Below are positions 34,906 to 44,249 of a stretch of DNA of 64,000 nucleotides, piece after piece; position 1 is the first letter of the stretch, and each line of letters opens with the position of its first letter. The notes under the pieces were generated by a model. That model saw only the letters and a list, made by a program, of their open reading frames with translations. It was not told the DNA's origin and made no database searches. The stretch comes from Trichoderma breve. Its lineage: Eukaryota; Ascomycota; Sordariomycetes; Hypocreales; Hypocreaceae. The stretch is taken from contig NC_079235.1 of NCBI RefSeq assembly GCF_028502605.1, positions 3,596,001 to 3,660,000 of the forward strand. The letters are read 5' to 3'. A program made the translations under genes and the position numbers.

Positions 34906-36531
34906 ATGGGCACTCCAGGTCTGAAGACTACTCCCAAGAAGAGCCAGACTGCGGCTCATGACCACCGCACTCCTTCCAAGGTGATGAAAGCTCAGAGGAC
35001 CCCCAAGGTCAACAAGCTCAAGACACCTGGTTCCACTCCCAGAGAGACTGCTTACACTCATAACCTCCCCACTGGCGAGCAGAAGAAGGGCAATGGCCGT
35101 GTCACTGGACGCAGCCTCATCATGTGGAACCGTAAGATAATTGCACATCACAATCCCTTTGCTCAATTGACTTCTTCATGAACACTTGCACTAACTCTTC
35201 GACAGGTCCTCGCATGACTGAGAAGCTTCTTCTCCACATTCACTACGAATGTGTTCGTCACAAGGTCAACATTCCTTGGGATGCCATTTCTCATCGCCTT
35301 CGCCCCGGCTCTTCTGGTCAGGCAATTCTGCAGCATGTCAACCGCCTTCGCAAGGAACTCCTCGCTGAAGGCCACATGGTGCCTCCCCCTGCCCACAAGA
35401 ACTCTCCATCTACTCCCTATGATCCCACCGTCAGAGGCTACGTCCGTGACCCTACTAGCGATGACAAGCATGCCACTCGCTCAGTTGGTTTCGACGAGAA
35501 GCTGGATGATGCCAAGATCAACCTTCCCGATGCCTTTGACGCTATGGACGAAGGTGAAGACGAGTTCTCCCCTGAAGCCTATGGCGACGTGCTCTGCACT
35601 CCTGAGGCCGATGCCGATGTCATTGTCCTTGAGGACGATATCCCACTCCCAGTCACGCCGACTCCCGTCCGTCACGCAGCGCCTCGCCCCCCTGTGTCTG
35701 CTTCTGCCACTCAGTACAACCTGAAGGCCCAGAGCATTCAGCAAGACAACGTCGCTGCTACTCAACAGCTTGACCTCTTTGACAACAACCTATTCGCTGA
35801 CATCACCCCTCCCAACTTTGTGCTCAACAGCACTGAGGTAAGTTGACTCTCCCACTATCATCGCCTATTGACTTCACATACTAACAGAGAACAGGGACTT
35901 CAGCCTATGGGTGTCCAGAACCCTATCGCTTTTACCAATGAAGCTCAGCTTTTGATGGGCGGAGCCAACTTGTTTGACCCTTTTACCACCCAGCCTCTCA
36001 TCAAGCCCAGCCATGAGCAGATTAGCCCCTGCGGTCAATCACCTCTTGGCAATGTCTCTCAGCCCTTCTTCATGGGAAACCCATTTAACCTTCAATCCGG
36101 TGGCTACTACACCAACTTGGCTCAGCCTAACTTCATGGCCCAGCCTAGCCTCATGGCTCAGCCTAACCTCATGGCCCAACCTCCTTTTGGCTTCGCCATG
36201 CCGCCCACTCCTCCTGCTCTTTTCAACCCTGAGGAGAAGGAAGAACCCCAGAGCTCCCCAGCTGCCAACGAACACAGAGGCATCTCCGTCTCGCCTGTGT
36301 CGTCCCCAGTTGCAGCCCAGCTGCCTACATTCCAGCCAGAGACACTCCAGCCGGAGATTGAGAGCCCAGAGCAGCAGCTCGGCGAGGCCACTGTAAGTAT
36401 TTGCCTTTCTTCCATCTCCTCTCCTACAATCGTCACGAGAACTAGACTGACGATTGAAGCCTGCACTCCCATTTTCCGACGACTTTGTCGGCCACCAGTT
36501 GTTGCTTGAGTTCCTCGCCAACTCGGAGTAA
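34906..36531 (+). CDS. Array member K: larger SANT-like protein with MAQP repeats
   Basis: Exons 34906..35131, 35206..35837, 35895..36392 and 36460..36531 (phases 1, 0, 0) encode 475 residues. The N-terminus is a basic TP-rich region (TTPKKSQTAAHDHRTPSK, AQRTPKVNKLKTPGSTP). The SANT-like segment (about 76-135) follows: TEKLLLHIHYECVRHKVNIP, WDAISHRLRPGSSGQAI and LQHVNRLRKELLAEGHMVPP. It has the same Gln-His-x-x-(Lys/Arg)-Leu end as the left-arm genes, though the basic region precedes the domain instead of following it. The rest is acidic and Pro/Gln-rich, with four six-residue repeats (FMAQPS type), and ends FVGHQLLLEFLANSE. This form, with IPWDAI and RPGSSG, is the kind I recall as widely conserved in filamentous fungi and unannotated. 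It may be a transcription regulator; this is inference. Confidence 0.82.
36117..36188 (+). repeat. 18-bp tandem repeat, four copies, in member K
   Basis: Four consecutive 18-bp units encode LAQPNF, MAQPSL, MAQPNL and MAQPPF. It is a small coding minisatellite likely to vary in copy number between strains. Confidence 0.88.
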
Positions 36532-37475
36532 CTCAGACGTCGCATCACAAGACCACAGGGCTTTGACCAAGGGGACATACATGCCCACTCATGATCATCA
36601 TTGAGAAAACAACAAAAAAATTCAAGAAGATAGACTGACTCGCAGCAAGGAACGGTGTGTCCCGTACACACAACAGTTCCAATGTTTCCTTACAATATGG
36701 TTCCTTTTATTTGTTTTTCCTTTTCTGTCAAAGATACCCGTCCCGCATCTCATCCAGGGAACGCAACGCAAGGCACAAGCTTTTCAGCTACTACGGCCAC
36801 GAAGATAACGATTTCAACTTTAGAAAACCAGATCAAAGAAAAAACTCGGAAAATGAAAAAGACACCAAAAACAAGCAAGCATCGAGAGGCGAGTTTTCCT
36901 TTACTGCATGGTACGTTGGAGTTCGAGGGCATAGCACAGGGTACGGTACAGATACTTTTTTTCCGATAGCGGGGGACTATCAGGCATTGGCGGGGTCAAA
37001 CAGGGCATTGAATGCAAGTCTTTTAACGTGCTTTGAGGATTACAAGCTGCCAGTAACTAGCTACAAGGCCACTTTAGCACTTCCACAGTTAGCTTTTACA
37101 TCGCAGCTCTTCTGAATTGATCTCTATTGCAAGGCACCGGCCATGAATCGCAATGCTTCTCCAGCTTAATCATCAGTCTCGGCATAAAAAATCCCCCACA
37201 GATTCGGCTGGAAGAGGGTAGAAAAGCTCATGCTGTGCCGCTAAACTCGTTTTGGTGCTGGCTCGGCTCAGGATCCATGTTTTGCCGATGCTCCGTGACA
37301 ATTTTTTTGGGGCGTGCGAGCTCTCCAACAACACCGGAAGCGCTCTGCAGACCCTCTTCCTCTTCCTCCAACCTGCTGTTCCTGTGAAAGGCTGGCTCGT
37401 CGTGGTTCCGGCTTGTGATACCCCCGTTTCTTTGTTTCCTTTTTCCCCCTCTTCCATTGCAGAAATCAAAGCAAG
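36532..37475. other. Intergenic, hsp60 promoter region
   Basis: About 940 bp between member K and hsp60. It marks the right border of the SANT-like array. The 200 bp before the hsp60 start are CT-rich. I looked for clear heat-shock elements (alternating nGAAn/nTTCn) and saw no convincing three-unit match. Confidence 0.5.
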
Positions 37476-38213
37476 ATGCAGCGCGCATTGACTTCCCGTG
37501 CCCGCGCCTCGGCCCTGTCCGGCGCTTACAAGTACCGATCTGGAGGTAGCCTGGGCCAGCAACTTCGGTTTGCTCACAAGGTGGGATATGGCAATTGGGA
37601 TGACAAGTTGCAGATGGCTTTCATGGGACTAACTCGGACGCAATAGGAACTCAAGTTCGGTGTCGAGGGCCGTGCTGCTCTCCTGGCTGGTGCCGATACT
37701 CTCGCCAAGGCTGTTGCTACCACTCTTGGTCCCAAGGGCCGAAATGTCCTGATCGAGTCCAGCTTCGGCTCCCCCAAGATTACCAAGGGTATGACTAAGA
37801 ATTTCTGCAACGTTGAGTTGCTTCTTGGGAACCTCTTTTGCTAATAATCTATTCCTACAGATGGTGTTACTGTCGCCAGGGCCATCAGCCTCAAGGACAA
37901 GTTTGAGAACCTCGGTGCCAAGCTGATCCAAGATGTTGCTTCCAAGACCAACGAGACTGCTGGTGACGGCACCACCAGTGCCACCGTCCTGGCCCGTGCC
38001 ATCTTCTCCGAGACCGTCAAGAACGTTGCTGCTGGCTGCAACCCCATGGACCTGCGCCGCGGTATCCAGGCTGCTGTCGACTCCGTCGTCGACTTTTTGC
38101 AGAAGAACACCCGCGACATCACCACCAGCGAGGAGGTTGCCCAGGTCGCCACTATCAGTGCCAACGGTGACCACCACGTTGGCAAGCTGATTGCCAATGC
38201 CATGGAGAAGGTT

Positions 38214-38245
<32 letters not shown>

Positions 38246-39365
38246 CAAGACCCTGCAGGACGAGCTCGAGGTTACCGAGGGTATGCGATTCGACCGCGGC
38301 TACGTTTCCCCTTACTTTATCACCGACGCCAAGTCTGGCAAGGTTGAGTTTGAGAACCCTCTGATCCTCCTCTCCGAGAAGAAGATCTCTGCTGTCCAGG
38401 ACATCATCCCCGCCCTCGAGGCCTCTACCCAGCTCCGCCGCCCCCTTGTCATTGTCGCCGAGGACATTGACGGCGAGGCTCTGGCTGTCTGCATTCTGAA
38501 CAAGCTCCGTGGCCAGCTCCAGGTCGCTGCCGTCAAGGCCCCTGGCTTCGGTGACAACCGCAAGTCCATCCTTGGCGATCTTGCCGTCCTGACCAACGGA
38601 ACCGTCTTCTCTGACGAGCTTGACATCAAGCTTGAGAAGGCCACCCCCGACATGCTGGGTTCCACCGGCTCCATCACCATCACCAAGGAGGACACCATCC
38701 TCCTCAACGGTGAGGGCAGCAAGGATGCCATTTCTCAGCGATGCGAGCAGATCCGTGGTGTCATTGCTGACCCCACCACCTCCGAGTACGAGAAGGAGAA
38801 GCTCCAGGAGCGTCTGGCCAAGCTTTCTGGCGGTGTTGCCGTCATCAAGGTCGGTGGCTCCTCCGAGGTTGAGGTCGGCGAGAAGAAGGACCGATTCGTC
38901 GATGCCCTGAACGCCACCCGCGCTGCCGTCGAGGAGGGTATCCTGCCCGGTGGTGGTACTGCCCTGATCAAGGCCTCTTCCCAGGCCCTGAACGACGTCA
39001 AGGCTGCCAACTTTGACCAGCAGCTGGGTATTACCATTGTCAAGAACGCCATCACTCGACCTGCCCGAACCATTATCGAGAACGCCGGCCTGGAGGGCTC
39101 TGTCGTTGTTGGCAAGCTGACCGACGAGTACGGCAGCGACTTCAACCGCGGTTTCGACAGCGCCAAGGGCGAGTACGTTGACATGATCCAGGCCGGTATC
39201 CTTGATCCCCTCAAGGTTGTCCGCACTGGTCTCATTGATGCCAGCGGCGTCGCTTCGCTGCTGGGTACCACTGAGGTCGCCATCGTTGAGGCCCCTGAGG
39301 AGCGACCTGCTGGTCCTCCCATGGGCGGCATGGGTGGCATGGGAGGAATGGGCGGCATGATGTAA
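37476..39365 (+). CDS. hsp60: Mitochondrial chaperonin Hsp60
   Basis: Exons 37476..37580, 37647..37788 and 37861..39365 encode 583 residues. It is a type I chaperonin that folds imported proteins in the mitochondrial matrix with Hsp10, using ATP. The first exon (35 codons) is an Arg/Ser/Ala-rich presequence ([16 protein letters not shown]) and mature protein starts near [10 protein letters not shown]. Visible family blocks: [12 protein letters not shown], the ATP-site [27 protein letters not shown], the [15 protein letters not shown] equatorial motif and a C-terminal run of Gly-Gly-Met repeats. Length and motifs are normal and intact. Strong codon bias (C-ending codons) fits high expression. 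Confidence 0.98.
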
Positions 39366-41019
39366 GATGCCACCGCAAGAAGCAAAGAAGAAGAAAAAAA
39401 CGGAACAGGAAGTGATGTATAAAAATTATTCTATGACGGGGCATGGTTTCCGGTGTTATACTAGAAGGATGGTTCAAGCGGCCTACTACCCATCTCCCCT
39501 CACTCTCCATCTTCCTCTCTATCTACCTGTCCATCTATCTGCGGCTGAGCTCTGAGCTTGCCCTTATCTCCATGGGGAGTGGGCAAGCCGAGCCTTGCTG
39601 TTTATTGTATTGTATTGTAGCGCTCCTGGCCATGTACCACTACCAAAAAAAGGGATAATAACGAATGAAATGTTTTTTTAACGAGACAATGTTTGCAAAA
39701 GGATTTAGGCAACTGGAAATGTTAAATGAAGTAATGTCCGGTAAGCGGGGGACAGAAAAACCAAGACTGAGAAGATTACGAACACACGTAACTTAAAATA
39801 GTATGCCTATAAATCTTAACTCTTCAGGTATCTCCTGCTGTATCTATATTTTTTTTAGTATCTGCTACTATATCTATATTTCTCTAGTATCTGCTACTAT
39901 ATTTATATTTCTCTAGTAGCTATTATTATATTTATATTTATTTACTCCTTAGTATTATTTCTATGCTGCGCCTGTTTTATAAAGTAAAGTAATTAGGTGC
40001 TTATATTGCTAAATGTATGCACTTATTCATTTTGCAGTCTCGCTTTTTCTGACCTCTGCTTGCCGGGTAGCTGTAGATACTATGTCTATTGCGCAATTGT
40101 GGCTGTACTTGGTGTTGAGAATTATGGTTGCCTTGAGGCAGCCGGAAATGAAGCAGGATGAGATGAGATGAGATGGAGCTGGGAAATGTTGATGCCTGGC
40201 TTTGTTGGATTGGATTAGACTGGAATGAATGATTTAATTATATATATTGAGCCGCCATTGTTGAGTAGAGAGATAGGCTGGAAGAGATATTGAACCTTTA
40301 TCACCTCCTCTCAATCCTCCCAATGGCCACCTGAACAAAGCCTCTGTCAAAACCAACACAGCGTCCATCCGTCCAGCATATCTTACGAGTACATCCATCT
40401 ACTTATCTACTCCCCCCTTCTTCGTTAGGCACCAGGTAAAATGCACATCCCGACTCCATGCAATACGTAATTCCCCATATAAAAAAAAAGCCCTCCAGTC
40501 CAATCTCTCTTCTCATCTCCCCCCCAGTCCAGTCCCAGAGTCGTCAGTCCCAAGTCACGTGCAGCTCCCCCTCGAGCAACTCTCGGCCAAAAGCAAAACC
40601 CCACCCGTGGGGACCAGCAGCTTTTCGCCCTTTTTAGCACCCCGCCTCCTTCTGCTGGCTTGGTTCTTTGTACTTAACTTACCTGCGCAGTTCCCAGACC
40701 ATCCCGCTGTCACACCAATTTGGCATCATCGTCGAACCCACGTCCTGACGCCAGTCTCGCCGTTTCTTCTTTTTCTTCCTGTGTGTTGCTTCTCCCGATT
40801 CCTGATTCCCTCCGCGTCATTTGCATCTTGTTGCCCGTCTCTTGTTTTTGCTTTGGACTTCTCTGGTTTTGGGCAACGGTGCAGCGGCGCTTTGGCGTAT
40901 CTCCCGCATATACTCAAGGAACCCCCTCATCGCTAACAGGAGAAACCTCGTCAGCTCATCACCCCTCCTTTTTTTTCTACACCGCAGTGCGTCTTTCGTC
41001 GACGACCAAAATCGCAAAC
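39366..41019. other. Intergenic between hsp60 and cofilin, with an AT-rich minisatellite
   Basis: About 1.65 kb. After the hsp60 3' flank comes an AT-rich island (about 39790-40000) holding a short degenerate tandem repeat, listed separately, then a CT-rich promoter and leader for cofilin (about 40280-41019). No coding features. Confidence 0.6.
39828..39951. repeat. AT-rich degenerate minisatellite, about four 29-36-bp units
   Basis: Units begin at 39828, 39858, 39887 and 39916, each close to GTATCTGCTACTATATCTAT followed by ATTTCTCTA. From the first to the last copy C residues are progressively replaced by T (CTGCTG, CTACTA, then TTATTA) and G by A. This is a C-to-T/G-to-A drift that resembles repeat-induced point mutation, though the units are short for that process. 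Confidence 0.75.
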
Positions 41020-42010
41020 ATGGTGAGTTGTTTCTCGTGGCATTACAGCTTCGAAGGCGTGTCTTTGTTGTATATTCCTAGTACTGACCGCGTTGCGTAA
41101 CTCCAGTCTCAATCAGGGTGCGTGTCTCTCCCCCCTTTGACGTTATCTCTTCCCACTATTTATAGCCCCCCTCCACGCGATCCGCCACCCGCCATCCTCT
41201 TCACCATGGCCAACGACGGTGCAGATGTGGCCGCATGATCGGATTGGCGGCAGTGGGGAGAAGCTTAAAAACAAAAAAAGGAAGAAACGGAAGCAAGATA
41301 AACGCATTACTTGGCGGGAATTGGCAGGCTGATGATAAGCTTGGTTTTTAGAGCGAAAGTTTCCGCCCAGGTCTCCGAGGAGTTCCAGAAGCTTAAGCGA
41401 AGCAACGACAAGAACAGACTCCTGAGATACATTGTCTTCAAGCTGTCCGACGACTACTCCGAGATCCAGGTCGAGCACGCTGAGGCCGATAACGACTGGG
41501 ACAGCTTCCGCGAGAGGCTCCTCTCCGCCACCTCCAAGAGCAAGACTGTGCGTCTCAATCACCAAAGAAATTCAAAAATCTAAAATGACGTACACGCCGG
41601 AATAAAAGCTGACTTGAGACTTTCATTAGGGTGCTGTTGGCAAGGGTCCCCGCTACGCTGTCTACGACTTTGGCTTCAAGTTTGACGGCCGAGAGATGTA
41701 TGTCGGCCCAATGCCACCCGATGATGGAGCTGCCGCAGTTTACTGACAATCTGAAACAGCAACAAGATCATTCTCATCGCCTGGTCTCCCGATGATGCCG
41801 GTGTCCACGTACGTTGACCTTGTTACCATGTGTAAATTGACTTTTTTTTTCGCTAACAGAAAGCAACAGCCCAAGATGATCTACGCCGCCTCCAAGGAGG
41901 CTCTCAAGCGATCCCTGGAAGGCTACGCTTATGAGATCCAGGCCAACGACTCTGACGACCTCGAGTACGCTTCTGTCCTCAACGCCGTCCTGGCCAAGGT
42001 GAACGCATAA
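41020..42010 (+). CDS. cof1: Cofilin / actin-depolymerising factor
   Basis: Six exons: 41020..41022, 41107..41117, 41352..41547, 41630..41697, 41760..41808 and 41870..42010, encoding 155 residues. Exon 1 is the ATG alone and exon 2 is 11 nt (MSQSG); the reading becomes continuous only with both. The ADF-H domain covers nearly the whole protein: GAKVSAQVSEEFQKLKR, RYIVFKLSDDYSEIQVEH, YAVYDFGFKF, IILIAWSPDDAGVHPKMIYA (the actin-binding long helix) and SKEALKRSL. Family knowledge: cofilin severs and depolymerises actin filaments at cortical patches and is essential in fungi. Length is normal (about 140-155). The five introns total 523 bp within a 991-bp gene. Confidence 0.95.
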
Positions 42011-42337
42011 GCGAACCCTCACCAAACAATAATGTGATGCATGGGGGAAGGGGCAGCTACCAGGGAGAAGCAAAAGAAGGGAGGCACTGCCGTGTCCTCG
42101 TTTAGATTGGGCGTGCTGGAGGGCTGTGTTTATTCGATGAATAGGCATAGGTAATTTTTCAGATGTGCTAGCGCTACAGATGACGATGTACACCGTACCA
42201 AGGGAAAATCAGACTCGTTTCTTGTACTGCATGTGACGATTCACTGGTGACTTTGTTTGCTTGCGTGAAGGAACAATTAAAAGTATGCTCTATTAAGAAA
42301 GAAGACGCCCGTCATGTGGTTTGTACATATAAGTATA

Positions 42338-43077
42338 TCACGAATTTGACCTGCTTGCCTGCCAACTAGACCGGAATAAGCTGGACAGCTCCTCAGCCTT
42401 ATCCTGAGCCTTGAGCCTCTGCTGCAGGAAGCCGCTGAGATCCGCCCAAAAGGCATCAGACTCAAGCTCAGCCTCAACAGCAGCCGCGTCAGCCTGAGCC
42501 GTCGCAACTGGCTCCTCCGTCGTCTCCATAGCCTCCCCAGCGGCTTTCTCCTCCGCAGGCGGAATCGCCGCGGCGCCGCCAATGACCATGACGGAAAAGT
42601 CAATCGTCCTATCGCTCTCCTTGGCGAGCAGCTCCTTGAGCACCTTTGTGTCCGCGACGGGCCGCTTGTTGAGCAACAACTTCATCTTTTCGACAGGGAT
42701 GCGTGTCTGAGCATTAACGGCGGCTTTGACGTCGAGGATTGAGGTGCTTAGGGGGGTGGCGGGGAGGGTTATGTCGAGGGGAGGGTTGCGGAGGGATTTG
42801 AGGGTGATGTCGATGCTGCGCTCTGAGCCGGGGGGGAGGCGGGATGATGGTTTGGACATGGGGGTTGGCATGCGGGGGAGGATGTACTGTTTGTTGTTGT
42901 TGTGTTAGCTTTTGTCAGTTGGGAAGAAGAAGAAGAGGGTGGTGTTTTTTGGTTGACGGGACGTACAGGTGGGCGAGGAGGGAATGTTTTGGGATCCTCG
43001 ATGTGGTCTGGGGAGAGCTTGATGGGACGGGAGTCCAGCGAGGTGAGGAACATTTTTGCGAATGCGACTTCAGCCAT
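42338..43077 (-). CDS. Get5/Mdy2-like protein with ubiquitin-like domain
   Basis: Exons 42967..43077 and 42338..42886 (80-bp intron, phase 0) encode 219 residues. The N-terminus (MAEVAFAKMFLTSLDSRPIK, then LSPDHIEDP and PPYILPRMP) matches the fungal Get5/Blt1-type N-terminal region. A ubiquitin-like fold follows at about 60-140 (DITLKSLRNPPLDITLPA, TSILDVKAAVNAQTRIPVEK, MKLLLNKRPVADTKVLKEL), then an Ala/Glu-rich linker and a C-terminal helical segment with AFWADLSGFLQQRLKAQ that could be the homodimerisation domain. Family knowledge: Get5 links Get4 and Sgt2 in insertion of tail-anchored proteins at the ER. The assignment is by pattern; another UBL adaptor is the alternative. Confidence 0.7.
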
Positions 43078-44249
43078 TGTGACGGTTTTGCTGTTCTTCC
43101 TCTAAAAAGGGTGTGGTATATATCGAGCTGTTGCGGTAGGTATAACGAGGTTGTGATATAGCTTTCTGTATTTCGTCGAGATGCCAACTCGTCGTCGCGA
43201 TGCGAAAAGAGGGGAGGCGGGGTGGAAAAGGACACTGGCGAGATGCGACTTTCGCGCTAACTGACGAGATATGTCGAGAGGATAGCAATGAAGAGAGAAG
43301 AGGTGACGAGAATGCGACTCTTAGAGGAACTAAGCGTTTCGAATATTCCTGTTTAGGTTCTTGTATCTCCAAGATGAGGCTGCTTTGCTGGTAGTCGTTT
43401 TGGAGCTTCGAGTTACGTTGGTGACAAGCTTGGAGGCGTCGGAGAATCACGTGGGGGGTCGCATTGAAAATACCCCGCCAAAAACTCCAACACCAAAGAC
43501 GCCCATAAACAATGTCGACGCCACGAGCCCCTGAAACAGCCTCACCCCAAGACATACACACGTCATTATCATCACTGATTCTGATTCTCAGCTTCATAAA
43601 TACTTGTTTGGCAGAATAACAGCAAAACAAAACGCGCAATCCTAAAATTTACAAAAACTAAACGACAAAAACTCCCTCCAGCCACCCACCCCGATAATGA
43701 TACATAAAACCATTTCCTTCCACCCCCTTCCTTTGCCCTCCAATTTTCATACCAGAAAACTCATCCATATTGCATTCGTTATATGTCATTTCGTCGTAAT
43801 AAACTCTACCAGTGATTTGCGCACCGTAGCCGTTTTTCTCTATCGCGATATCCCATAGTATGTGCCCAGTCATCATAAATCAACAACAGTCCCTTTGCGT
43901 GCGGTGGGCTGATATGGTCGTGAACCAAACAGTTACCCCCCAACTCCCGACAGAAAAAAAAGCAGAAACAAAAAACTTGGTACTGCGCGTAAAGCAAAAA
44001 CAAACAGGCACACTATGCCTTTGTCCTGATGCCTTCCTTCCTCCCTAACCTATCTCCACTGGGGGTTAAAAATCATATCGTATTAAAAACATGTAAATGC
44101 AATGCCAACGCGTAACAGCAAGCAATGCAATTGCAAAGTAGAAAGAAGAAGCAGAAACAATAACAATAAAAACAATAAAGCAAGATAGTCCAAGACGGTG
44201 TGTAGCTGACATGCCGCTGAGCGAGGGAGCCTTCCCACTGCATCTGGCT
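43078..44249. other. Intergenic: promoter of the Get5-like gene and 3' flank of byr4
   Basis: About 1.2 kb. CT-rich DNA on the coding strand lies next to the Get5-like start; the part near 43650-44200 is A-rich and probably 3' untranslated sequence of byr4. No gene recognised. Confidence 0.5.

Noticed and set aside
38312..39385. Minus-strand frames opposite hsp60
   Set aside because: Codon-bias shadows of a strongly biased, unambiguous Hsp60 frame.
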